From Isoetes taiwanensis (taxonomy: Eukaryota > Streptophyta > Lycopodiopsida > Isoetales > Isoetaceae), in the NCBI GenBank assembly GCA_021234155.1, contig JAJEKV010000875.1, forward strand, positions 1-64,000: 64,000 bases of DNA, in the 5' to 3' direction. The notes beneath the pieces were generated by a model. That model was not told the DNA's origin, ran no database searches, and saw nothing but the letters and a program-made list of their open reading frames with translations. This document shows, in pieces, positions 1 to 12,082 of the stretch; positions within the stretch are counted from its first letter, which is position 1; the number at the start of each line of letters is the position of its first letter. The position numbers and the translations under genes were made by a program.

Positions 1-519
1 GATTTGAATGTAACAACCGTAACCACCACCACAAATTCAAGAAGTCACAGCGCCAGTTGCATGACCAGCTTGTAAACACAAAGACCGCTTAAAGAAAAAC
101 AACGTAATCTCGAAAGGTACACATCAAGCACTTAAGGCGGTCGGAGATAGCAAAGAAGTTGTTCAGTTAAGAAAGTGAGAACAAGGCTTAAACGGTGACG
201 GTGAAGCGGGGCCTCAATCATGACATCGCATCCGTTTGCTGGCGAAAATGCACGTGCCTCGTTTCGTGTTTCCATCTTTCCATGCCCTTTGGCGTAAAAC
301 CTCGGAATGGCAGGGTGCTGGCTAAGGCCACAACTTAGGTGGTTATTAAAATATTGAATAGATGCCCGCCGTTCGTTAGGTCTGGTAACCTGCTGGCGAT
401 ACGTAGTTGTCACATTCAACCTATCCGGGTCTTCATCTTCCGTCCGTCTTATCCGCGCATCCCCGCGCAACGCATGTTCTCAACGACCAGCCACCATCGG
501 CAAAGAAAAGATAAACCAT
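1..519. other. No supported feature
   Basis: Moderately GC-balanced DNA. Short open frames exist on both strands but none resembles a family I recognise, and none has convincing exon borders. Confidence 0.5.
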
Positions 520-1260
520 TGTCTTGGATTTAAATGGTGTGTTGGTAAAAACCTTTGGTGCAAAACAACACATACCAACCAAAGACGGTCATCATTACGC
601 GACTAGCGTAAAGAAAGTGATATTCCCATCCGGCGGCATTCTTCCTCCCGGACTTTGTTACGTGGCGTGCTGGTGTTGCTGGCAGGCGGTCATCAACGCA
701 ACTCTAATGGCATGTGTCGCAAGTAATTACGTCCGCGATTTGAGGGACGATTTCTATTTGTATGGGGGACAAGAAAATGAGTTTATCCAGTTCTAATCGG
801 CGACAAATTCCGGTTGTCCACCATGATGAAGCTATTTGAAAATATATGATTGTTCACCCAAGATTCCGTGCCTGTTAAAGACTTTGTTTCGATGATTCAT
901 TATACAAGTTCGTCTTTAGCAGCCTCCCTAAAACTTCTCGTTGCACCGATTCAAGATGGATGTTCGTGGATGAATGGCGTCGGCCAAAGATCCCTCACCC
1001 CAAAGATAGAAGGAATAACCGCAGTGCCAATAAGGAAAAAACAGAAATTATCGGGTGAAGAACACACAATAAATTGCATGCCCGCCTATGACAGACAGAA
1101 AGATTATGGTTATGCTTGGAAAGACTTTTCTTGAAAACAATTGCGCTTTGTGCACCTTGTGAATGAGGAATTGAAGAAGGTTTATGGTGATGAAGATTGT
1201 TATCCTCCATTATTCTTTGTGATTAAGCCCGAGACATTTATGATTATTGGCCCGATTGTC
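520..1260 (+). pseudogene. Decayed HAD/FCP1-like (NIF family) phosphatase fragment
   Basis: The frame from 524 opens with a hydrophobic strand and Asp-Leu-Asn-Gly-Val, then KTFG, a HIP motif and a YATS..KKV stretch. This resembles the start of plant FCP1/NLI-interacting-factor domains (HAD superfamily), where Asp-X-Asp/Asn-Gly holds the nucleophile. The frame stops at 794. A second open frame (850-1131) and coding-like text after 1141 (RFVHLVNEELKKVYGD) could be later parts of the same relic, separated by stops and frame changes. No ordered splice sites join the pieces. Family assignment rests on the N-terminal motif only; an unrelated ORF is possible. Confidence 0.38.
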
Positions 1261-1744
1261 ATTTATTTAGGCCAAGGAATCTTACACTTTCATGTACCAT
1301 CTTTATCTTATATTAATTTAAGAATTTTTTGCTATATTGTTTATATAGTTCAATGTTTGTCTATAAGTTTTTCATATATTGTTTATATCTAGTTCAACGC
1401 GACGTAAGAAGGGTGCTTAAAACTTATCAAGCTTTAAAAAAATTTGCTTTGCAAGTGCTAGTTTGGTAATGAAGTCTTAATGGCGGATACCGCTTCGCGT
1501 TATACGGACACGGTTACTAAGTATGTAGTTGCTTAACGCTAGAAAGCCATTGCAGAAGTGTTAATGTCATCAAGTGCTTACTTTCATGCAGTTAAGGTGC
1601 AGTTAAGGTGCAGTGCTTACTGTTATGCTATATAACTGTTTAAAGCTAGCTGTTCATTGCATAAGTGCTCGTGTTAACCAGTGCTTACTCACAAGCACTG
1701 ATGAAACTAATTAAAGTGCTTAGTGTTTGAGCTAGAGCACAACC

Positions 1745-2205
1745 ATAACAACCAACACATAACTACCATTAACATTAATTAACACAACCATTGGGTCCAA
1801 CGATTTAAATTAAAATCCCCCTTAGACCCCTTTGGTTTGGGTGCATATTCACACGAGGGGGTGACTCGGCAACGGTAGAGTCGTTGGATAGGCATATTCA
1901 CCCCTTATTCCTTAATCTACACCGTACGTAAAGTTCCTCGATTTGTGGGTATGCAAGGTACAAAATTTGCAATAATCTTGTATAACAAGATTTGCAAAAT
2001 ACTATAAGATTTGAACCAAAAATACTATATGGTGTTGATTTTGTACGATGCAAAATATAATTATAGGGCCGGGCCGCCCCACGCCACCCCTCGCGGTGAA
2101 TATGCACCCAAACCAAAGGGGGTCTAAGGGGGATTTTAATTTAAATGCGTTGGACCCAATGGTTGTGTTAATTAATGTTAATGGTAGTTATGTGTTGGTT
2201 GTTAT
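1745..2205. mobile_element. Foldback/MITE-like element with ~115-bp terminal inverted repeats
   Basis: The left arm (1745 to about 1865) is nearly the exact reverse complement of the right arm (about 2084 to 2205). Both contain ATAACAACCAACACATAAC at the outer end and GGTTTGGGTGCATATTCAC near the inner end. The central spacer is about 220 bp and AT-rich, with no coding sequence. The long arms relative to element size suggest a foldback or non-autonomous DNA transposon. I see no clear target-site duplication: flanks are ...CACAACC on the left and ACTAAAA on the right. Confidence 0.8.
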
Positions 2206-4899
2206 ACTAAAAAAAAAATTGGGCCTTCGGACCCTAAAAAAAGCAAGCATATGTAAAAACATGTAAAACATGTAGCAATATGTAATACCTAATATGCAAT
2301 ATCTAATATGTGCCGTGGTTGATGCCAGAACATGGATAACAAACCTATTCACAGTGTCATATAACAACAACGTTTTAAGATATACATGAATAAATGTCAT
2401 ATAACAACAATGTTTTAAGATATACATCAATAAATGAAATGTATGCTCGAACAATGGATATGAAGAGTAATCGCAATATCTAAAATATTTGTGCATGCAA
2501 TCCAATCCATGTGCACAAAATTCCTGAATGCAGTGCCGAGTTATAGCCATTTTCCTTTTTGAACACCATGTTTCAAGCCTTTGCATATATTTAAAATTTT
2601 CGCTTTTCAACCAGCGCAAATATTTGCAAGAGCTAATAATTTATAAGCGTAATTGAAATAATCGCCACGATTGTCAATGTAGAAGGTACCCATTAAAGAG
2701 AAACAAGAATTGCTTATTAAATAAGGAGCTCTTGTGAACCAATTTTTTTCGACTTCCCTTCATCAAACCTGAACAGCAGACTAGAAGCCGTGAAACATGG
2801 CTTTGTTTGATCTTCAAAGATCCGCAAATCGTTCAAGTTGTATGCAAGGATAAGTTCTTGCAATGTCATTGTCCTCTAGTTCAAGTGTCGCTTCTCTTCC
2901 AAAATACAATACAAAATGTAGAAACAAACGGACCCTTGGTATTTAATCCCGTGAGTAATGCGTAGATATCAATATAAGAGAGCCTAGGACATGTAGATAA
3001 GAATCAATAGCGCCATAATACATAATGCTAGTGCCCATATAGACAATCAATTATTTGCACTTACCCGATTTCGCGGTGTTTGCAATGCCTCTCTCTTGTT
3101 TTTAACCGGATATTCGAGGAGAGTCTCCAAGGTTGATTGCTAGTACAATGGATGTAAAGAAGTAACTTTAAATGCGACCCTATTATGAGCAGAGACAAAT
3201 TAGAATACATTGGATACATAAAAGGTGCCATATTTGCGAGTTTTCAAGAACAAACCTGATCGGCATGCATTAAGTTAAAGAAATACCGGGAGGAATTTCC
3301 GAACAAACCATATATGTTTTCAACTTGAGTGGAGTGTTGTTGATTCAAAATTGCCATTGAATAGATAATGGAAGATGCAAGAATCAACAATCGGCTATGA
3401 TTTTTCTATCCATGCCTTCAATCTAGCAAATTATCTTACATATTCCTAGGAAAAATCCACCGCACGACCTATGTTTGAGGTGTGTTAAAATAGAATGAAG
3501 AATGTTGCGTCTTTTCAAAAGGACAACAGTTTTGTATAGTCGCCCGGATATTCGTGGTTCGAGCTCCAACCTTCGGCAGATAATGCAGCTATGGATAGCC
3601 TTTTGGAATACAATACTCTTATAGATGTTAAGAAGATCCGCCCACCACCAAAAGGATCGACATGCATCATTCCAGCAGCAAATGGCAGAGTCAGGGTAGG
3701 GTGGCTCGGAGTCGCCCTTCGCTCCTTCGCAAGGAAAACAAGAACAAAAAGCAAAGTTAACCCCGCCGTATCGTGCACGGCATATTGGAGCCGAAGCTCG
3801 CATCTTCGCCAACTTGTTTTGCCTCCAAAAATCGCCAGAAACCCCGATCTCGTCGGGGATGTTTTTCACCACATTGTTTTTCCACCAAAGTAAAATACCA
3901 GATCCTCGATGTTAAGCAACCAATACGTAAACAGCCGCCAACACAAGGAAAAAGATGCAGCTATTGAACCCATAAACAACAAACGAAGCTACCACGTAAG
4001 CAATGGCTATGAATGACATCCCGCTTCAAAAACTCAAACCTTCATGAGCTCAATCGGCTCAAGGTCAAGCCATTTTGTTTATGCTTATATGCCACAAAGC
4101 TTAACCACTATATTAGCACTCGAACTACATTATTTTTCTTTGAGATGGGTCGGATGTGTATCTTCTCGTTATCACGTGTAGGGCCCCACCAATGTAGGAA
4201 GATAGAAAAATGAAAGCAAAGTGAGTTTAACTTTTGCTTTTGCCGGATCGAGATTACTCGGCCCATCCACTCCAACCACACCACCCAATGATGTAGATAG
4301 TATGCATGATAAGCTCGATGTCCCAAGCCATCGAAGAATTAGATCGAGAAGAATTTTAGATATCTGTTTTACTCTTCATCTTCAACGCCCTCAAACCCTA
4401 AACCCATCGAACCCTAAAGTTTAAAACACTAAAGCACATCCACGAGGCTTGCATGTTCACCCTAAAAAAAAAGAGGGCTTTCGTTGAGAACCCTTGTATG
4501 TTGGACCATTGAAAAAAAAAAGCTAAATCAACGACTAAGAAATGGTGCACTCTAGATGTACGCATTAGTACATCCATTCGAATACGCCATGAAATCTTAG
4601 GAAAACCTTTGTGAAAAGCGTACAAAAACACAAAAAAAACCCCTGTTATTATGCTACATATTCAAGCAGAATTTGAATTAGGCGCCTAGTGCTTAAATCC
4701 TATGCTTAGGCGCGTCAGTGTACGAAAAACCTTACACGCGCCAGAACAATTAATTCATAACCAGGCTTAAATATTTCGTATGACCATTGGAATTGACACA
4801 TGTCACATCGAGGAAATGCCTTGACACTATATTTTTGCCAAGAATGTTGGGATAGTGATGGTACCAAAATAAATAATTGAATGTTATTCCAATGTCACA
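2206..4899. other. No supported gene
   Basis: AT-rich sequence with scattered short open frames and no recognisable domains. An imperfect direct repeat (GTCATATAACAACAA..GTTTTAAGATATACAT) lies near 2356-2430. Coding-like patches at 3590-3890 are overlapping frames on both strands without family resemblance. Confidence 0.45.
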
Positions 4900-5439
4900 A
4901 ATGTACATGCTTAATCTTCATTTCAAAGTACGTGTCCATGCACACCACCCTTGTGCATCCTCACTATTATTAATATATATACAAATGTGTTTACGCGTTT
5001 TAGGTGCTGGAACAACAAATCACTTGCAAAGAATTAAATCAATTTGGTTAAGTGTCAAAGAATTACAATGTTATTGGGAGACTAGCCATAATTTTTTCAT
5101 GGGTCTCCTGTGAAATTTTGTACATGTTTGTGCCTTCTATTTTGTCCATATCAATTTTAGGATATCTTACCACATGGTTGGAGGCTTGGGTTGTTTAGTG
5201 AGCAACATGTACTTGAAATTACCCAAGAATTGATAATATCGTCCACTTAAGATAACCTCATGCACTCCAAATTTTGCCCCCATCCATCTTTGTATGAAGC
5301 TTCAAGTGTGCATTTGTTCAGTTTACTTGAGGATGTAGAAGTCCACACCCTCTAATTGCTCACCTCAAGATTCACCGCAAAATTGTCACCTACCCTATCA
5401 AATTACGGGATCCATTCATTGGTTTGTTCAAGAGTCCCA

Positions 5440-6561
5440 TTTTCTTCTCAACACCTGGTTTTTAAGTCGTTACCTCCCACTTTCCAAATCCACCAGTATT
5501 GATGTGAGTCCTGGTCGATCCATGCAAAACAAGCAAAATCTATGAGCAAGCCTGTTTGGTCTACTCTCACGACTGTGTCTGATACATTGAATCTTCTTTG
5601 TGCCTTTAAGTGTTTCAATTTCATATTCTTGCATGTTTGCCACAACAAAGAAGTTCAATTTCCCAAAAATATCTTTTGATCTCATCTCGTTTCATGAACG
5701 GTAGGATTCTGGAAAATATGTACACGTAATTTTTACAATATCTTTAGCATGCCTCGCCACACCATTGGGTTTGAGTTGTTCCTACTTAGCAGCCTTTTGA
5801 TAACAACACCGGCACCATCATGTTCACCTTTACCATGGGCATTGGCAAAGTAGTTCCACACTATTTCCTTGTCATTCATCAGAAGTACCGCCTAAGAAAA
5901 AAAAAGGTTTTGTCGACTTGAATTGTGATGAGCAGCCATCACCCAAACCCAATGCTTCTCATACTCTATTTCATGTTCTTAAGCCATGCAAAGATGCTTT
6001 TGTAGGCGTTGTTCCACAAATAATGAGTCATGCACTTTATCATCAGAAATGTAAAAGTGAGTCTCTTTTATGATCTTCCTACCATTGTTGAGTCTATTCC
6101 CGATCCGCTCCAATCTTCTCGTTTCTTTTTTTTCTTCTTTTTCTTCTTACATGTCGACACAGAAGAACGAATGAATATCAGCACTTTTGTCATGTCTATA
6201 TGTTATGTGAACAAGTATAGAAACTTTTAGTGTATGCCGTGCATTGATCGGGCTCATTCTCGATCTTGATACTGTAATTTTTTGCAAAGTCAATAACGGC
6301 ATACAATTGTATCTTCCGAAATGATGACACACACCGTTTAAACCGATTGGCCCGCCAATGTGCTATGTAATTGTGTGGAACAAAATCTGATATTACCTTC
6401 TTCACATCCTCTTGAAACTCTTTTGGGACTCTCTCCTTCAGACTAATCTTAAAGACGTGTTTGTACCTCAAAGCCTTTCTTGATCCCCAATTCCTCATGC
6501 CCCGTCCACGTTGCTTTTCAAATGTCTTCCAAGTAACTAGTAACGAACCCCGTACATCCAT
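5440..6561 (-). pseudogene. Decayed transposase-like gene (DFAxNY / HGKGxHDGxG family)
   Basis: Read on the minus strand, 6561 to 6196 is an open frame containing HWRANRFKRC, a conserved-looking IDFAKNYSIK block and Glu/Gln-rich residues after it. Continuing through frame changes come an ISDDKVHDSLFVEQ block (about 6060-6000), HWVW (about 5945), then FANAHGKGEHDGAGVVIKR (about 5855-5795), and finally GTKKIQCIRH...CLFCMDRPG (about 5620-5500). I associate this order of blocks with a widespread uncharacterised eukaryotic protein family often found in repeat-rich genomes, with acidic residues that could be catalytic. Stops and frameshifts between blocks show decay. A plain T-rich tract at about 6125-6150 interrupts the coding sense. 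Upstream minus-strand text to about 7250 may be its N-terminal half but is not recognisable. Confidence 0.55.
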
Positions 6562-7984
6562 TTCCTATGGACATTTTCTAATTCTATCCAATCCACATTT
6601 TTACACGCCAACATCAAGCGGTTATGATCGATTACTCCTCATCATCACCTTTGTTGTAGACCACTTGTCTCCATAAATCACCGATGCACTTGATTGTATG
6701 CTCCTTTGCTCCACATTCGGGCCATATATCACAATGGTAGTTGTAATTGTCATGAACTCACCCGATTTTCTCATGTTGTTCAATCCCTCGCATGATGTAT
6801 TCAAATTTCAAGTGGTAGATGCCTTAAAGATGTATGCCTTTCACGATCCTCCTTACAAAACTTCGGTTTCAACCTCTCAAAAGTCTCGCAATGCAATTTT
6901 GATATCGATTCTCCTCTCTAAACCCGGGAGGTAGAATTGCAACCCTGGAAATCGTGTGAATGCCAAATAAATGCTACATATAATGAACCCTACAATATAG
7001 GACAAATACTTACTTGGCTGACTTCAAGAAGGTGAATTGGATGTTCCATCCCCGGGGATTTCACCAATTAAAACCATACACAAAAGTGGATCGGTTGGGG
7101 TTTTATTTTTTGAACACGTCCGTATCACATCCGGCACACACACGTTAGACCGCCATTTTTCGCTAGGGAGTCGAGAAGGGAAGGCCGATCGGATCTCTCC
7201 CCGTGTATGATACTTTAGGCATCCTTCAAGATCCGCTCTCGACAAATTGACGATCCATCACTGGATTCATCAGGGTGTTTTTGTTTCCGGAGGAAGGTAG
7301 AACCCTACCTAAACCATGTTTTCTTTTCCACGATCCTTCTATATATCATGCAGAGACAATTGATAGACCTCTTCGGTTGTATGACATCTCCTCTACAGAG
7401 GTTTTGCAGCGACAGGCTTTGCCTATTTCTGGAGATCTTGCACATCGCCTGATGCAGCCGTCATTTGTTGAGCAAAATCGCAGGAGGTTTTCCATGTCTG
7501 TTCAGTCAATATTTCCATGTTTCTATGCCTTGGAATCGCCAGATTAGCTCTGAATCTCCGGTACATCAGTTTGCTTTCTTCTCTAGACTTAAAGATTTGC
7601 TCCCTTCCAGCATCAGATCAGTGGGTCTTGGGACTTTAAATCGGCGTAGAATCGCCTTGATCTTTGTATCGGCAGACTAGGTAGACACTCCTATTGTGTT
7701 TGTTCTTATGCATTGAAGTTCGTCTTTTTCTTACCAAAATGTGCATTTGAGAGGGGTAGAGGAGTAGAGAAAATTCTACATTTGGATAAGGGCAAAAATC
7801 GGCCAGAGCATGTATTCTAAATCTCCAACATGTGTACCAAGGTTTTTGCATGCACCGTTACAAGAAAGAATTACTCTTTCACTAAAAGGTGATGATATTC
7901 TTCTAGCAAAATACAGATAAGAGTTCGAGTAATTCGTAGACATTAGATGAGAACCTTTGCCTGCATTGTAGATCCCTGAAATCT

Positions 7985-8711
7985 GACATTTTAGATTTGG
8001 TTCTGTAGAACTTTACTTTGCTATTCTTTGATTTTTTTCCTTCTTGTTTCCTTGGCAAGCTCGGGACTGGCTCAGGAGCACGATCAAAATGGCCCATTAC
8101 AAGGAGCACATCAACCCGTGTTAGGGGGCCACAGCTTCTACCTGCGTTCCCACCGCCCAAAAGCGGCAGACTCATTGCCTCCATTCAGACGCGGTGCCCA
8201 CCATCTTCTCGCTCCCGAGGCGGGCGGTGGATTGGGAGAGCCCGGGCCAGATGCTCGTCGGTCAACCAAAGCGGGTGCCATTGAGGATGAGTCTCACACT
8301 TTCCAGGAGTTGCCGGTGTTAGGTCCGATCCGGGCGGATACGCCCCTTAGTGCGGCGGACTTGCCCTTGCATTTCTTTGATGAATACACCGTCGAAAGAC
8401 CGTGCCACGGGTCGTACATTCGGGGAGGTTTTGGACTGCGAGGTCACCTTTGCCCCCTGCCTGCCGGCCGGCGATTAGGCACTACGGTGTCGTGCATGAT
8501 CAGTATATATTTGGGTGTTTGCATTTTATATGTTAGACGGTTTGTCGGCAGGTGATTGTTGCCACGGTTTTTCCCTCGAAAACCCTTCGGGGCGGGGGTT
8601 TTTTAATCCGGGCAGTAATTCGCTTGTTGCGTTTTTGTATTGGGTCCCATAGACCGATTGGTCTCCGTGGACGATAAAAGAACCTTCCTTCCTTCCTTCC
8701 TTCCTTCCTTC
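7985..8711 (+). mobile_element. LINE 3' end: zinc-finger remnant plus simple-repeat tail
   Basis: Near 8215-8240 one frame reads GGRWIG, and near 8265-8400 another frame reads AGAIEDESHTFQELPV followed by FFDEYTVE. Together these match the C-terminal zinc-binding region after reverse transcriptase (HHLxxETGRWxG ... C..C..EDExHxxxxCP) seen in the LINEs at 37.4, 45.1 and 46.9 kb here. The two halves are in different frames and the Cys ligands are mostly lost, so it is dead. It ends with a conserved block (8642-8680, hairpin AGACC-GATT-GGTCT) and a (TTCC)n tail at 8683-8711. Only the 3' end is present, the usual 5' truncation. Confidence 0.75.
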
Positions 8712-11700
8712 TATTCTTTACTTATTCATGTCTCATTTAGGAAATTATGATTTTTCAAATTGTTCTTAAAATATGTGGTCTTTCTTTTGGCAGGTTCTTG
8801 GTGCAATATCTTGCTCTGCTTATGCACTGAGACTCTTGCAAACTAAAGAAACCGATCAATATGCCAAATACGATTGATTAGATATGGTGGCCCAGCACAA
8901 GTAAGTACCCAATTTGAGCTCTGTTAGCATTTTGATTGGATATGGCATGTTTAAGTATTAAATTCAATGTAAGTAGAAGAACCCTTATCATGTAGGCAGT
9001 ATTAAAATATACAGATAATTAAAAAATGGGTCTTGAATGAACTATGGCGCTGCCAAGGCATCAGCCTATTTCAAAACTAGAGAAAGCATGACAACTGATT
9101 GGTGGCCATTTGTTTGCCTAACTCATTGTCTGGAACTAACTGGTTCAAATGGCACAAATGATAATGCATTCAAGGAAAAAACGTTGGGGTACCATGTCTT
9201 TGTTTCTTTCTAAGAAAGCCATTCAAATTGAACATTTTCAATCCACCCCCATTTGCAACAACACAGTTGAATAGTTCAGGAAGCTTCGTTGCTAATTTGA
9301 AACAATTTAGTTTTTAGCTGATTCTAATTTGATACAATTTAGTGGCGAGTCATTTTTTAGCTGATGCGTTTGTAACCTCTTACGAAAGTTATTTAGATGA
9401 TGGTCAATATTGTTGCAGGGATCTATCCAGCGTGGTGGAAGTTGACACGAAAATCTGAAAATGCTAAACTGGTAATACTTTGTTTTGTGACATCTAACCA
9501 ACTCTTAGCAGGTTTGTTGTCACTTACTTTTATTGTACCTTTGCTAAACGTCAAATGCAGAATGACTTAGGATTTAAAATGGAATATGTCCTTCTCTTTC
9601 TGATACATATGCAACTATCATGTCTGTAGAGATAGAAGTGTATATCATTATAGCACTCTGTTTAAGATGGAAAGTAAAAGGGAGTATACTAATGTTGTCA
9701 ATAATTCTCTCAATGTATGACGACAATTTGTCTATTATTTTATATCTATCCATTTCAGATGATTCTCATCCATAGGTGAAACCAATTGAAGATACGGTCT
9801 TTTACATTTTGGCAGTGTAGATATATTATCGGGAGACTTAAATGCATCAACTCTTTCAGTGAATATTTGGGCCACTTGAGGTGAATTGCTGCAGAGAACG
9901 ACAACATCAAAATTTGTGTAACGCAGTCCAGACCAGTTTGCAACGAATGGAATTTTGTTTTATGTTGGCATTTGATGTCATGGCTACAATATCGTGAACT
10001 TGCCAGTGAGATTTATATAATGGATGAAAACTTGTTTGCTGTTAGCAAGTGCAACTACATAAAGAGAAGATCCATTATCTTCAACCTGTTTTTGAGGACT
10101 ACCAAGTCTACCACCTCTATTAAATTACTCATTACATTATTAGGCGATTTGTGACCGGCTTGCCCACAATATCATACCGCCACATCTATTCACGATTGAG
10201 ATATACATTTGCTACTTTGCTTTGCCACATCGGCTTTTATGTGGCATGTCACAACTCTAGTGGTAGATTAATTTTTCTTAGATTATAATGTCTTCTTGGT
10301 ATGCTCACCGTGCGAGGCACAATTTGGAACTACGCCACATGGTGTGTACCATCCAAGCTCATCTCATCCTCTTTCAACGATGGCTGCATCAAATCAGGTC
10401 CCTCAAGGCGAAATAAAAAATAGATCACGGTCCTGCCGTGGTTAAGCCTCAACAATTACATCATTATCATCCCGGCCCGGAAGAAAGAGACATTCAATAA
10501 GACCTCCCGTAAAAAGCTTCTGCGTTACATTTAAGAGAATGTGAAAAGATGTCCATGGAAAACTACATTCCTGTTGGGTGAGATCTCCTACATAGGTTAA
10601 TAGGGTGGATGGCCGGTGAAAATATTATAAACATGTATAAGATTTGTTAACTATTTTATGCTGATTAATGGACCTATCGAAGGGATGGATCATAAATATT
10701 TTCTTGTCTTTAAAATTTATGGTTGAGTGGTATAACAATGTATCATTTAGGATAATATATAAAGGAGTTTAGTTAATTTTGAGACAAGAATGGAGTCCGT
10801 TGGAAATACCAAAGGTTCTTGAAATATAGATTTAAAATGGTATCTAAATATACATGATAAGTAGACAAACTCAAGTACAAGATGGGTAGGGGTATATAAA
10901 GCGTAACATAGTCCCAAGGTATATCTATGGTAAAAGGTGGAAATTGGGTTTTCCTATTCACATTATGTAGAGGTTTTCGACCTCAAAAAGTATACAAAGG
11001 GGTTTTCTGGTGACCCCTTGCCATGAGGTATCCCCATGTGCCTAGGTGAAACCCAGGGGTTCCATCTTTATTCTTGTCTCGATACATACCTCCTCACATC
11101 TTTTCTTGTATGGAGAAACTCTTGTATTCTCATCGAACTTGAGAACGGCTCTCTATTGTAATCTAACATGCTATCCATCGCTCCCCTCCTCCTAAACATT
11201 GACCAGGTCCTTCCCCTTTGTTAGCTTGCACCCTTTTTGAAAAGCATTTGAAATTGTTTTTAAGGGGATCGAGCAATCGGCCCTTGTTGTTTGGTTCATA
11301 GGCTTGACACCATTTGTACGCTTTGCTGCCATTATCAGGTGGACTTCCTTAAACAAAAAGCATGTCATGATTCCTCTCATACTTATGTTCTTGCATTGTT
11401 TCCTTCAAAATTCTTCACCATTTTCTTACCATAGTAACACCTTAGATTTCTTTATAGAAACAATTGGTAAATCCTTGCCCTCCAAGGAAGGGTCAAGGAT
11501 CGGCTTTTGTCATTGTCATCAACATTTGTACTAATTTGGTTGAATACTTCAAAAATTTCTTCTGAAATTTCTCTTATTCTACATGGTCACTCGGTCTCAA
11601 TTTCTTATTCTTCTTTGAAGGCGATCTTTAGAAGGGGAATTCTTCTTCATTGCTACCTTCTTTGCATACAATCTACGCCTCGATCTCTCTTCCTTGTTGC

Positions 11701-12002
11701 ATCAATGGCTTTGTAAAGTGAGCGGGGAGAGGAATTGGGTTTCATCTCTCCGTTTACGTGTATTGCAAAATTGGTGAGGGCAAACATTAGAGTTTTTGAG
11801 GTTAAATAAGGGCCTTGTAAGAGTATATTGGGGGCTGCCGCGTAGGATCCCGAACCTACCTTTCCCCCCCACCTAACTTTCACTCTCCCCTAACCTAACT
11901 TTCCCCCTCCAGGAACCTAACCTCATTACCCTAACTTTTGCAATCATTATTTCCTAATTGACCACAAAATTTAATGATTACATCTAAGATTTTCCTTTTC
12001 CC
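8712..12002. other. No supported gene
   Basis: AT-rich DNA with only short unlinked open frames on both strands. I see no recognisable domains, long repeats or element ends in this stretch. Confidence 0.45.
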
Positions 12003-12082
12003 ACCATCGAGCCCAGCCATCGAGCTTCAGTGCCATCGAGCTTACCATCAGCCATCGAAGCCAACGACTGCCATCGGCGCCC
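12003..12082 (+). repeat. Imperfect GCCATCGAGC short repeats
   Basis: Several imperfect copies of a roughly 11-18-bp motif built on (A/G)CCATCGAGC occur in 80 bp. No coding meaning is evident. Confidence 0.45.
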
